Below, in pieces: positions 24,090 to 35,504 of a stretch of DNA of 64,000 bases; position 1 is the first letter of the stretch, and every line of letters begins with the position of its first letter. Under the pieces are notes generated by a model. It did not search any database. It was not told the DNA's origin and saw only the letters and a list, made by a program, of their open reading frames with translations. Both the position numbers and the translations under genes were made by a program. Source of the DNA: Cepaea nemoralis (Eukaryota > Mollusca > Gastropoda > Stylommatophora > Helicidae); the NCBI GenBank assembly GCA_014155875.1, contig JACEFZ010017893.1, forward strand, positions 532,501 to 596,500, in the 5' to 3' direction.

Positions 24090-25540
24090 CTGACAAGATA
24101 ACAACAGAGATGATAAAATCCTTATACAGCTTTGGCATTGAAACTTTATACAGAATTATATAATGACATATATAATATTGGGTACATCCCCAAGGATTTG
24201 AAAACATCCATTTTCATCACACTACCGATGAAGCCAAGAGCTGTTGACTGTGAGGATTACAGAACTATTAGCTTAATGAGCCACATAACTAAGATACTAC
24301 TCAAGGTCATACAAAAAAGAATTCAACATAAAATAGATGAGGAAGTAGCCGAAGAACAAGTTGGGTTCCGCAAAAACAGCGGCATCAGAGAAGCAATCAT
24401 CTGTTTGAGGATGTTAATTGAAAAATATATAGAAGTTCAAAAAAGTATATATGTTTGTTTTATAGACTACAAGAAAGCTTTTGATAGAGTACAACATGAA
24501 CGACTAATTACGTGCCTTCAAGATATAGGAGTAGACGGAAAGGACATCAGACTTATTAGTAACTTGTACTGGGAACAAGTGGCGTCTATTAGATGCGGTA
24601 ATAACTATTCGTCGCCTATAGAGATAAAAAGAGGAGTACGGCAGGGATGTGTACTGTCCCCAAGCCTCTTCAACCTATACACAGAAAGAATTTTTAAACA
24701 AGTTGAAATGCCTGGACTCAACATCAATGGAAGAATCATAAACAATCTTAGATATGCTGACGATACCGTGTTACTAGCAGAAAGTGAGCAAGAGTTGCAA
24801 GACCTAGTGGAAGAAGTAAACAGGCGCAGTGCAGAATGTGGCTTAGATATTAACATCCAAAAAAACAAAAACTATGATAATTAGCAGTGAAAAGGAAAGG
24901 TCATCAATGAACATCACAGTAAACGGGCAGATACTAGAACAAGTAACAAGTTTCTCTTATCTTGGACATATAATAACAGATGATGGCAGAAGTGAAATGG
25001 AAATCAAAAAGAGAATAGGAATGGCCAAAAATGCTTTCAACGGCATGAAATCAGTATTAACATCTAGAGAGATTAATAACGCATTAAAAATGAGAATTGT
25101 CAAATGTTACGTATATTCAACGCTACTGTATGGCGCGGAAGCCTGGACATTGAACAAGCAACTAGAAAGTCGCATAGAAGCCCTGGAGATGTGGATATAC
25201 AGACGAATACGTCGTATTTCATGGAAACAAAAACAATCAAATGCAGAGGTTCTAGAAAAACTGGGAATGAAGAGAGAGTTGATAAAGAAATAAAGAGGAG
25301 ACAAGTGAAATATTTTGGCCACGTTAAAAGATGATACTCTAAAAGACATGATACTCTTATAAAAACCATACTGGAAGGCAAGGTTGAGGGCAAGTGAGCA
25401 AGAGGTAGACAGCTATACAAGTTGGAGGATAACATCAAGAGATGGACGAACATCGGCTTGACAGAATGTACAGTCAAGGCGAGAGACAGACAGTGTTGGA
25501 GATCCATTGCAGCCAACCTTCATTACGGAGACGGCACCTG
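24090..25540 (+). pseudogene. RTE reverse transcriptase and C-terminal domain
   Basis: 24,132-24,884 is open across the RT core: DCEDYRTISLMSHITKILLK, VGFRKNSGIREAI, CFIDYKKAFDRVQHERL (catalytic D), IKRGVRQGCVLSPSLFNLYT and NLRYADDTVLLAESEQ (YADD). The next frame (24,874-25,293) gives FSYLGHIITDDGRSEME, LLYGAEAWTL and RRISWKQKQSNAEVL; then after a shift FGHVKR. All polymerase catalytic residues are present; only the frame is broken. Confidence 0.85.
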
Positions 25541-25555
25541 ATTGATTGATTGATT

Positions 25556-25745
25556 GCTCCATTATTATATCATCTCTGACATTTCTCATTATATTTTCAG
25601 CGTACATGTTAAACAAATAGGGTGAAAGCACTCTGCCCTGACGGACTCCTTGCTTAATATCAAACCAATCTGATGTCTCGTCATCAATTCTAACAGCTCA
25701 TTGTTGGTCTAGCATTTTTATGAGTTCATTGGCAAAGATAAATTG
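25556..25745 (-). pseudogene. RTE-like element, 5' half of the split RT
   Basis: Minus-strand NELIKMLDQQ, a stop, WFDIKQGVRQGRVLSPYLF and NMYAENIMRNVRDDIIM. These blocks come just before the YADD box in RTE RTs, and the piece at 21,733-22,603 begins just before that box on the same strand, so both are parts of one element separated by the 2.95-kb RTE. Confidence 0.7.
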
Positions 25746-25945
25746 CAAAGCATATCTTCATTTAAAGAAACTAGATGTTAATAATCACATTCCATCGCCG
25801 CATTGGTCAATTATAATGTCTCCCCACAACTTTCTGTTATGTGTGTCACTTTGCTCTTCTGCATATTTCTTCCACTCTACCCATTAAGAATGTCTACCCA
25901 TTTTTAATGCTATCATGCACTTGCTCTCTTCCACTCCACAGTATG
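25746..25945. other. Unassigned interval
   Basis: No motif recognised; may be further 5' sequence of the minus-strand RTE. Confidence 0.3.
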
Positions 25946-25953
25946 CTCTAGCA
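25946..25953. repeat. 8-bp target-site duplication of hAT MITE, left
   Basis: CTCTAGCA, identical to 26,520-26,527. The central TA matches the Buster-type hAT pattern nnnTAnnn. Confidence 0.9.
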
Positions 25954-26519
25954 CAGTGGTTCTCAACCTTTTTTGGACTGTGCCCACCGTCACCATATTT
26001 TCATAATGTCATCCCCCCCCCCCCCTTTCGTATTTCCTACCTAAAAATTTGGCCCGTGTCCCCCTTCACCATATTTTCAGAACGTCATTCCCCCCCCCCC
26101 TTTTTTTGTATTTCCTACCTAAAAATTCTCCCCTAATAATGGAAGCACATACTAAAACAGTGGTTCTCAACCGGTGGGGGAATTCCCCCCCCCCCCCCCC
26201 CCAAGGCGGAATTTTCGGGTTTCCAGGGGGGGGGGGGGAATGAAGACCATTTCAAGATCGCGTTAATGCAAGAACCGATTACTTGATATTGTTTTTCCTT
26301 TCATACTTTACAGTTATGTACGTGTCATCCTTCTAAAATTCATTTTATAAATGACCCACAAATCATGTTTTATGTGGATGTCAAGATCACGTAATCGGTT
26401 CTTGTATTAACGCTACATTGAAATAATCTTCATTCCCCCCCCCCCCCTGGAAACCCAAAAATTATCCCCTGGAAAGGGGGGGGGGGTGGAGGGAATTCCC
26501 CACCGGTTGAGAACCACTG
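25954..26519. mobile_element. hAT-type MITE with foldback core
   Basis: Starts CAGTGGTTCTCAACC and ends GGTTGAGAACCACTG, perfect terminal inverted repeats of hAT type, with identical flanking octamers. No coding capacity. Internally there is a ~77-bp tandem duplication (about 25,975-26,050 and 26,052-26,127, each with CACCATATTTTCA, a C run and TATTTCCTACCTAAAAATT). A second CAGTGGTTCTCAACC at 26,159 then starts a ~360-bp near-palindrome whose arms (26,159-26,290 and 26,390-26,519) share GAATGAAGA and AAGAACCGATTAC inverted. Several poly-C/poly-G runs are present. Confidence 0.92.
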
Positions 26520-26527
26520 CTCTAGCA
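26520..26527. repeat. 8-bp target-site duplication of hAT MITE, right
   Basis: CTCTAGCA, partner of 25,946-25,953. Confidence 0.9.
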
Positions 26528-26562
26528 CATCTTTAAACACAATTGAGTTGAGTTGAGTTGAG

Positions 26563-27556
26563 TTAAGAACCGACAACACTGCACTCAGGACATTCCCATA
26601 CGTGCTCCGTCCCCTCGTTCAACGGCCAGCGATGAGTCATACTACTAATCGTTCCCACCGCTATCTGATTAAATGATCTCCTGGTCTTCCCTCTCAGTTT
26701 TGATATTCTTCCAGAACCCCTGCCGATCCCCCGCAATCTCATTCTTTCCACATATGGGTTCTCAATCTGTTCCTCCGCCTTCTCCACCTGGTCCCACGAC
26801 CACCTCCCCCATGTCCATGGGCAAAATACCACCAAGAGGTGCCCTCCCTGCTTAGCCTATCAGCCTGTTCATTCCCTCGTACATCCGCATGGCCAAGGCA
26901 AAATATCCTGCAATTCTCACGATCTGTGATCTCTGAGGCGACGAGAGCCATTCCACACGAAACACTAACAAACGGCAACGCTCTGTAATATACACAAACA
27001 AAACAAACACACATTACACAAATTGATTTGTATGAAATAAACGTTAAAACAAAAACAAAAAAATCATTCCTTTCTCCACCTTGCTAAGCATACTATTTGA
27101 ATCCGTAATGAATACAACGTGTGTTGCAGTAGTCTACTCTAGCCACCGGAATGCCGCTGTTACTGCCTCCACCTCCATTTTCATGCTGGAGGTCGTAGTC
27201 TCATATGCCAGACTCTCCTTTTTCAAGACTCACCCATTAGCCTTTGCAATAAAGCCCCAGCCACAACGTCTGTTTCTCACCACTGACCCATCGGTGTAGA
27301 TGACTATGTCACCTTGTTGTGTGTTGCTCTGGATCAGCTGTTGCACTTCAAACTCAGTGCGGCCCGCTGCCCATTCTCTACACTCACGACCCAGTGTTAT
27401 TATTACATTGTGCCAGTCCGTCATGTCTTCCGGAAGTTCAACCCACTCTCTTTCATGATTGATGGTCTCTAGATCACACACCTGACTTATAGAAAGTTCT
27501 GCCTGTGCCATCCAAGACATGCCTTGTCTTAGTCTTTGACCCTTAACCATATCCAT
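26563..27556 (-). pseudogene. I-like RNase H and C-terminal region
   Basis: 27,230-27,556 reads MVKGQRLRQGMSWMAQAE, then VIYTDGSVVRNRRCGWGF (first RNase H aspartate). Further down, in other frames, LGHADVRGNEQADRLSREG (terminal aspartate region). The end piece has MRLRGIGRGSGRISKLRGK, RSFNQIAVGTIS and VWECPECSVVGS. Frames change at least twice between them. Confidence 0.75.
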
Positions 27557-27565
27557 ATATCATTA

Positions 27566-27695
27566 CGGGGTATGTGAGCAGGCCGCTCAGAAAGCAATGG
27601 CAAACTACTGAGCGTAATCTTGCCAAGAAATCAACATACAGCTGAAAGATGCTGGTGTTGACAGCGATGTCCTATAAAGGATATGCAAAAAAAAA
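27566..27695 (+). mobile_element. tRNA-type SINE, 5'-truncated copy inside the I-like element
   Basis: Matches the body and A-tail of the SINEs at 35,505-35,723 and 36,886-37,110: GAGCAGGCCGCTCAGAAAGC, TGGCAAACTACTGAGCG, CTTGCCAAGAAATCAACA and TTGACAGCGATGTCCT, then an A9 tail. The tRNA-like head is missing. About 200 codons of RT, including the YADD box, are missing from the host I-like element at this point, so a deletion accompanied or followed insertion. Confidence 0.8.
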
Positions 27696-28721
27696 TACAT
27701 TAAAGAGCACTGGGGACAAGACAGATCCCTGCGGCAACCCAGGTGTAATAGTAAAGGGGTCAGAAGTCCAGGAACCCATGCACAGTGCAACCTTACGCTC
27801 ATAAAGGACGGCCGCAACCCATCTAACAAGACAAGGGCGGACCTCCATTTTCGACAGTGTGTGTATTAACCGATCATACCTAACCCTGTTATACGCATCC
27901 TCCAGGTCAAGAGCTACAGCCACTGTCTCCTTTTTATCCTGGAAGCCCTCATAGACATCGAATGCAAAAGTTGCAGCATTGGCCCAGGTGTCCTTTCCCC
28001 GCCGGTAGCTCCCGAGTCCTTGGGGAAGCAGATTCCGACTTTCCAAATGTTGCTGGAGCCTGCGTTCTACTATTTTTTCGAGGACTTTGCCATACGTGTT
28101 TTGCAGAGTTATGATTCGGTATCCATTAAGTCTGGAGTGATCCTTACCTGGCTTTGGGAGGGGGACCAGTTAGCTATGCAGCTAATCATGGGGTATTTCC
28201 GTCGTATTGATGCTTAGGTTGAAACAAAGAGCCAGCTCCTCCAAGTCCCCATCATTTATGTTCCTCATATGGGAGTACATCACCCCATCCGGACCTGTCG
28301 CTGTGTCTTTAGCCCGCTTCAGTACCCGTCTAAAGTCCTCCACTTTAATCTCACAGTCCTCCTTCCTAGTGACCCTCGACAAGGTTTCTTTAACGTTATC
28401 TCTATTAGCCCTATCTTGCTGATCCGTCTGTTTTAAAAATCGCGAAAGAAGAGCCTCCCCTTTGTCCTTGTCAGTTGTCATAGGTCGGTTGTTATCATCA
28501 TAAACGGTGCCAAGTGTACCAGGCATCACCTGTCTCTTCATCTGCCGGTGCAGCCTCCAGAATTTTCCCAATGTCACATCCCCACCGACTTCATTGATAA
28601 ACTGTTCCCACTTAATCCTCTTTGCCTCAGCTGCCTGGAGTTTAAAATCCTGCACCTTTACTTTTTTATACCTTTCAGCCTCTTCCAATTCTGTGTCAAC
28701 TGAATTGGTTGCTCTCCGCAA
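27672..28721 (-). pseudogene. I-like pre-RT and RT N-terminal part
   Basis: 28,182-28,721 is open with FWRLHRQMKRQ, KDKGEALLSRFLKQTDQQD and KDTATGPDGVMYSHMRN (GPDG motif). After a stop and shift, 27,672-28,046 has LGSYRRGKDTWANAATFAFD, VALDLEDAYNRVRYDRL (catalytic D) and LPQGSVLSPVLFNV, where the SINE begins. The wording parallels the 990-codon copy block by block. Confidence 0.8.
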
Positions 28722-28760
28722 CCTCTGCCATTATCTTATGGCCGCCCTCTTTTCCCTCCA

Positions 28761-29855
<1,095 letters not shown>

Positions 29856-29860
29856 AGTTG

Positions 29861-30257
29861 GTTAGATATGACGTCAGGATATAATCGGTCACCCTAGTAG
29901 AGCCTGCCTGCTAGGGAAGGGGCAGGGGATGTCCCTCAGGAGTCCATACGCCTGGCGCCGCCCTGTTCGCATACCAGACGTTCCACGTTCACGACTAGCT
30001 CACCCGTGGCCATTCAGTCCTCGGCACGTTGGTCAGCCTTAACTTGGGGGTTTATAATCGGAGTTTTCCATCTCCTAGATTGGCCGCTGTAATAGCTAAC
30101 GGGCCCAATCTACCCGGGGTCAAGAGATACCAGCGCCTCATTCCTGGCGAACACATTAGATACATGGATACGGGGAACAAAACCAATTTCATACAATATA
30201 TAACAAATAATATATACTACATAGTTAAAGTCACTACACAACGGAAAAAATAACTCT
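29861..30257. other. Possible 5' leader of the I-like element, then unassigned
   Basis: Moderately GC-rich 29,890-30,120 has no recognised ORF and directly precedes the I-like endonuclease, so a 5' leader is the simplest reading. 30,160-30,257 is AT-rich. Confidence 0.35.
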
Positions 30258-30357
30258 CGCAGGTAGATAGTTGAGCCCCAAACAAAGCAGTGACGACATA
30301 AGTAATCTGGCTGACTCCATGCGTTGAGCTCTGTAGTGCTGAGACAACAACACGACA
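30258..30357. repeat. ~100-bp repeat flanking the RASEF-like copy, proximal
   Basis: Contains GTAGATAGTTGAGC, AGTAAT.TGG and GAGCTCTGTAGTGCTGAGAC, in the order seen at 33,208-33,306. The last part is also the core of the 88-bp minisatellite at 31.57-32.47 kb. Confidence 0.7.
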
Positions 30358-31558
30358 ATGCCCTGATAGCATCCACCCACTCGCGAATATTGAGGAAAGA
30401 TCTTTCATATGTGAAATCATACAACAATAACCCACTATCGGACCGTCTGAAGTAGGTTCTGGCCACAACGCGGAATCTGTCCTGCCCAGCCGTGTCCCAT
30501 AACTGTACAGCTATTGGGTGTCCATCCACGTCTAACATTTTTGTTTGGAAATCTACACCCAGTGTGGAGCTGAGATTGGGAGCAAACTTGCCCTTGCACA
30601 GTCGAACAATAAAACTGGACTTCCCCACGGCTGCGTCGCCAGCTAAGGCAAGTTTGTACATGCGCTCGGGTTCTCTAGACACGTTGATGGGCGCTGGCAC
30701 ATCTCTAGTGGGTACTGCCGGAAGCTGGCGCCTGGCGGATCCCTTGCTGGACTTGGACGACTGACTAAACACGGACTCATCTCTAGTTACCAAACGCAGC
30801 TGCTATTAGAGCCCTTGCTGCCATCAGACACAGAACGTTTCACATGGTACCGACATGTCTCTTCTTCTGGGGTTTCTGGTCTCTCGATGTCGGTGTCCAT
30901 TTGGTCACTGAAATCGGTTTCCTCTTCCTGTGCTCGTAAACTGGAGTGAACCATTTTGTGTCGTCTGTCTCACCTGGTGTCGCTGTGGGCACTAATACTT
31001 TCAGCTTCTGTGTCATTATTGCCGCCACGAAGAGTAGAATGACCGCTATCTAAGTCCTCCATGTAATTATCATCCTCCCCATCCTCTGTGAGAATTTTTG
31101 GCATCACTCCCGTTCTCAGAGGCTGGTTGTAATGTGGGTGATCTTGTAAATGAGAATCCACATGGTCGATTATGATAAGGCCGTGCTTGGAATGAGTTGA
31201 AGACGGACTTTGACAGCTCTTTGAACTGCGGGAAGAATCTAGAGAGGATGACCGTCTGTACGGGAGGGTAATTGGCGGGACCGAATCCAAAAATTCTCTT
31301 AAATCATCGTTGGTGTCTAATAAATTTCTATTGGCTTCATGCAGCATGTCGAGTTGTTTGCGAAGTTTATTGTTGTCATCTGACATTTAATCAAGGCCAG
31401 GTTAGTCTGGGCGTCTGTCAGCTCCGACTTCAGCATGCGGTTTTCCACCAGGATCTCCTCCAGTTTCTTCTTCAGTGTCACGAGGTACTCTTCTTTGTCT
31501 AATCTGTTTTCGCCGTCCTGCTGCAGTTTCCTCAGATTGTGTTGCAACATGACTATTT
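30358..31558 (-). pseudogene. RASEF: RASEF-like (Rab GTPase with coiled coil) intronless pseudogene fragment
   Basis: RASEF-type proteins join EF hands, a coiled coil and a C-terminal Rab GTPase, and act in membrane trafficking. Minus-strand pieces in order: coiled coil (31,387-31,558; LQHNLRKLQQDG, KKKLEEILVENRMLKSEL); coiled coil and linker (30,967-31,386; LHEANRNLLDTNDDLREFL, DSGHSTLRG); linker (30,797-30,966; [12 protein letters not shown]); Rab (30,358-30,793; [20 protein letters not shown]-loop, [30 protein letters not shown]). It stops before the NKxD and SAK guanine-binding motifs. Breaks: a frame change with about 30 residues missing at 31,386, a TGA at 30,967, a one-base shift near 30,795. 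Absence of introns over a region split among many exons in vertebrate genes points to a retrocopy. Exons with lost introns or assembly errors are the alternatives. Confidence 0.72.
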
Positions 31559-31564
31559 CTGAAT

Positions 31565-32470
31565 CAAGCAGACACCATCCATTTTACAATGTTATTGTGT
31601 CACTGTTGGAAACACAACTGTCACTGCACTCCACACATTGAGCTCTGTAGTACTGATACAACACCATCCATTTTTATTTTATTATGTCACAGTTGGAAAC
31701 AGAACTGTCACTGTACCTCACCCATTGAGCTCTGTAGTACTGACACAACATCATCCATTTTGCAATATTATTGTGTCACTGTTGGAAACAGAACAGTCAC
31801 TGTACTTCACACACTGATCTCTGTAGTACTGACACAACACCATCCATTTTACACTGTTTTTGTGTCACTGTTGGAAACAGAATTGTCACTGTACTTAAAA
31901 CATTCAGCTCTGTAGTACTGACACAACGGCATTCATCCATTGTGCAATGCTATTGTGTCACTGTTGGAAACAGAACTGTCACTGTACTTCACACACTGAT
32001 CTCTGTAGTACTGACACAACACCATCCATTTTATAATGTTATTGTGTCACTGATGGAGACAGACCTGTCACTATACCTCGCACTTTGAGCTCTGTAGTAC
32101 TGACACAACACCATCCATTTTACAATGGTGTTATGGCACTGTTGGAAACAGAACTGTCACTGTACTTCAAACATTGAGCTCTGTAATACTGACACAACCC
32201 AATCCATCCATTTTACAAAGTTATTGTGTCACTGATGGTAACAGAACTGTCACTGTACTCCACACATTGAGCTCTGTAGCACTGACACAACACCATCCAT
32301 GTTTCAATTTTATTGTGTCACTGTCGAAAAAGAACTGTCACTGTACTTCACACACTGAGCTTTGTAGTATTGGCAGAACACCGTCTGTTTTGCAATGTTA
32401 TTGTGTCACTGTTGGAAACAGAACTGTCACTGTACTTCACACATTGAGCTCTGCAGTAGTGGGGAAAGGT
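31565..32470. repeat. 88-bp minisatellite, about 10 units
   Basis: The core GAGCTCTGTAGTACTGAC recurs at about 31,640, 31,727, 31,816, 31,904, 31,999, 32,087, 32,176, 32,270, 32,357 and 32,445, i.e. every 87-89 bp, with two units extended by 6 bp. Each unit also has TGTGTCACTGTTGGAAACAG and GAACTGTCACTGTACTTCA. Units differ by several substitutions, so the array is not freshly expanded. Confidence 0.95.
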
Positions 32471-33054
32471 CATTCCAAGGCAGATCCTGTTGTAGAGTTG
32501 TGTAGGACACACTGAATATGACCTGAAGGCTAGTTACTTTCTGTGCCGCGTCTTCGTCCACCTCATGAAAGTCAGTTGAATGGATGTAATCTGATATCTG
32601 TGCTATAAGCTGCTATAAGGCTACATATCTACCTCCCACGACATACATGGGACACACTGCAGCTGCCAGAGTTCATGCAATGGTGAAATTGTTCATGTAT
32701 GATGATGTGTTGGCATCCACAAGGCATGTAGGCGTATTACAACAGCTGTTTCCTGAGATACCCCGTGCTACTTTGAAGCAAACAAACGTACTTAAGTGTT
32801 ACAGATACAGTCTAAATCATGTTGTCTTGTGTGAATGTGACGGCCTCAGTGTAAGAGAGGTATCCTGTAAATCATCATGACAAGTGGCATCATTCTCATC
32901 TGTGAAAAAATCATGCCCAGTCCGTGAACGCCAAATTCACACATTGACACCCAGGACAAAAGCGAACCAGCTCACATGAGACACCAGAAGGGCAGCTTCC
33001 ATACTCATGGACTGTATCTGCAGCAAAGAACCTCAATGGCTCGGAACGCTGAAG
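32471..33054. other. Interval without recognisable gene
   Basis: A 77-codon open frame at 32,647-32,880 (plus) has no motif I recognise. No other signal. Confidence 0.3.
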
Positions 33055-33141
33055 AAGAAGAAGAAGAAGAAGAAGAAGAAGAAGAAGAAGAAGAAGAAGA
33101 AGAAGAAGAAGAAGAAGAAGAAGAAGAAGAAGAAGAAGAAG
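33055..33141. repeat. (GAA)n microsatellite
   Basis: About 29 GAA units, a purine/pyrimidine mirror repeat of the type that can form triplex DNA. Confidence 0.97.
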
Positions 33142-33207
33142 ATTGTAATTTGTAACATACACCTCCCACACCTTTGTCCAAACCATTCATTGATCGGAAA
33201 CATAACT

Positions 33208-33306
33208 GTCACAAGTAGATAGTTGAGCACCAACCAGACATCAGTAATTTGGTTTACTTCATAAGTCGAGCTCTGTAGTACTGACGCAACGACATGACAA
33301 TGTTTG
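33208..33306. repeat. ~100-bp repeat flanking the RASEF-like copy, distal
   Basis: Same orientation as 30,258-30,357: AGTAGATAGTTGAGCACC, CAGTAATTTGG, GAGCTCTGTAGTACTGACGC and ACATGACAATG. Confidence 0.7.
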
Positions 33307-33649
33307 GGCTTGAGTAATTACACAGCAGATCATGTTGTGTTGTAAGAATTGTGACAGACACAACAATGACAATGTATAGATAGTTCTGTGTAAAGTATCT
33401 GCTGCAGCACCTTCTGCTTGAGTTTGTCAATGTTCTTGATAGATTTCCTGAAAGATCAGGTATCTTACCTTTCGGCTGTGAACAGAAAGTCGTTGATAAC
33501 TTGAATATCCCCCTGTCGAACAAAAAACACTGTTTGTCCTAACGGACGAAAAGGATTTCCACCATCTTGCTTTAAACACAGAGCTGTTTCTATTCACTTA
33601 CCATTCTATTCGTTGGAAACACTTGGTATCAACAACATCCAAGTAGATT
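33307..33649. other. Interval without a firm gene
   Basis: Minus strand holds a splice-donor-like GTAAGA and an acceptor-like TTTCAG around 33,440-33,470 with a Lys/Gln-rich stretch (IDKLKQKVLQQ). This could be a RASEF-like coiled-coil exon, but too little matches to call it. Confidence 0.2.
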
Positions 33650-34743
33650 AAGGACATAGGGGAGTCCTGACCATGAAATCAGAAACCAAACTGATTACAT
33701 CCTCATCAAGAGACGATTTCGAAATACCATAAAATTCTCAAAAACTATACTAAATGCAGACTACTACATCGACCATAGATTAGTTATTAGAAATACACAT
33801 GTAAAATTAAAGAAGGTCAAATACACACAAAGAAACCCACAATGTGATCTAAGTGCACTGAAAAGTTAGGAGATAAAAAATAAATTTAACGTAGAGTTAA
33901 AGAACAGATTTGATGCATATCCTATCTGGAATTTCTAATTGGTTCTAATGGGAAATTTTAATGGGAAATTTAAAAAGAAAAAGCAGTCAGTCAGCCAAGT
34001 TGCAGAAACAACTATCCCAAACATGAAAATGACGGGGCGTAAGAAATTGAAAATGTCTTAAGGCTAATGGAAATAAGAAGAAATAACAAAAATATCCCTA
34101 ATCAATATGAAGAGATTCATAAGAAAATAAGGAAATTGAGCAAAGAGGGGTGAAGAAAATTGGAGGGAAATTGAAAAACAACAAAACATCCGAAATACCA
34201 AGTTAATACACAATAGAATTCATGACATCACTAAGAAATGACAAAAATGGACAAAATCATAATAGAAAAAGATCAGATGTATGGTCAAATTATGTGATTT
34301 GATCTATATGGCGATACCAGAGAAGGAAAAGTATCATATTCTGAATAATAAGATAGGAACATCACTTTTGAAGATGGAAGTTCAGGACGCCCTTAGCCGT
34401 ATGAAATCTGGCAAGACCCCAGTTCCAGACAGCATCTCAGCAGAAATTATCAATGTCTTAGAAGAATATGGAATAGATTGCTGAACACAATATATGATAC
34501 CGGAGATCCTGATTTATGTAAATCTATATTTATTGCAATCCCCAAAACAATCAGGAACCTTGAAATGTGATCAGCATAGAACAATTAGCATAATGATGAT
34601 TACATCATGCATATTTTGTTAAGAATCGTCATGCAAAGAGTTAGGAAGAAAATCAACCCGCAATAGGAGAAGAACAATGTAGCTCGTAAAAGGCAATGGT
34701 ACAGTAAATGCTGTGTATTTGCTGAGAACGATAGCATAGCATT
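33650..34743 (+). pseudogene. RTE-like element, endonuclease end to RT start
   Basis: RNQTDYILIKRRFRNTIKF (about 33,680) is the endonuclease C-terminus; a lysine-rich linker follows; then 34,340-34,480 reads VQDALSRMKSGKTPVPDSIS and AEIINVLEEYGID (the KSGK-P-PD motif), and TLKCDQHRTISIM. It stops at 34,743 exactly where the minus-strand CR1-like 3' end begins, so the CR1 insertion probably interrupted it. Confidence 0.72.
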
Positions 34744-34746
34744 CTA

Positions 34747-34764
34747 AAGAACGAACGAACGAAC
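34747..34764. repeat. (GAAC)n tail of the CR1-like element
   Basis: Short tetranucleotide tail next to TTTATTTTC; same plan as the truncated copy at 2,723. Confidence 0.8.
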
Positions 34765-35063
34765 AACCTTTATTTTCAAAGGGTTAAGAATTGGGTACGC
34801 AGGCCCGTCTAACATCCTGCCCTTCTATAACTGTCTTTCATACATTATTTCATTCATACACCATTCAAGACTAACAGAAAACGGCAACAATATAAAAGAT
34901 ATGCATTATAAAGGCATGGGGAAAATGCGAACATCAATACTACACTACTCAGTAATATTAGATAATGGTGTGACACTTGTTATTAGCTATGTGGAATATA
35001 CTGGTCTACCAAAAGGGGACTGGCTGTTATACTAGGGTTTTGTTATTATTATTTTTTCTATTA

Positions 35064-35493
35064 TTAAGGGGGAAGGTAATCCGTACTGAAATAGTATTCG
35101 AATGATTTGCGATTATATGTATAGGGATTGGTGCTGTCTTTGATTTCTTGTGGAAGATTGTTCCACAGCTGAGCTGCAGAGTACGTTAAGCTTATTTTGT
35201 ATAAGTCAGTCCTAGGCTTCGGAATGTGTAATATATTTAATCGTTTACTGTGTCCAGCATTATATTTAAACAATGGCCAAAGGTAATTTTGGGCATTCCG
35301 ATGTAGGATTTTGTGAATTAATTTGGCTTTATTGAAAAGCAGGCGTTTGCGGAGTGTAGTAACTGAAGGCGTTTATGCAGGCTAGGATTGTCAGATAAAT
35401 GTTTGCTATTAATTAAACTCATAGCCCGTTCTGGAGTGAGTAAAGTCGCTTGGTGCTTGAATTAGAACAACGGTCCCAGATTGTAGAGCAGTA
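35064..35493 (-). pseudogene. CR1-like ORF2 C-terminus
   Basis: 35,064-35,273 is open and reads HIPKPRTDLYKISLTYSAAQ then LWNNLPQEIKDS, the conserved Y-S-x-A-x-L-W-N-x-L-P block near the end of CR1/L2-type proteins, closing with YYFSTDYLPP. Upstream to 35,493 it reads in other frames to the SINE. Confidence 0.82.
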
Positions 35494-35504
35494 GTCAAAA
35501 TGTA
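35494..35504. repeat. Target-site duplication of SINE, left
   Basis: GTCAAAATGTA, identical to 35,724-35,734. Confidence 0.85.

Larger units (their letters stand above)
22604..25553 (+). mobile_element. RTE non-LTR retrotransposon, near full length
   Basis: About 2.95 kb, close to the usual RTE size. Layout: endonuclease (22,690-23,420), linker (23,480-24,090), RT (24,090-24,880), C-terminal region (24,880-25,540), then a (TTGA)n tail at 25,540-25,553, the short repeat tail typical of RTE. The reading frame is interrupted about six times, so it is inactive. It sits inside an older RTE in opposite orientation (21,733-22,603 plus 25,556-25,745). The 5' boundary is approximate. Confidence 0.85.

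Noticed and set aside
31565..32470. CRISPR-like array
   Set aside because: The 88-bp units are similar throughout with no unique spacers, there are no cas genes, and the genome is animal.
33340..33480. Additional RASEF-like coiled-coil exon (minus)
   Set aside because: Splice-like sites and IDKLKQKVLQQ are suggestive, but the match is too short and frames close quickly.
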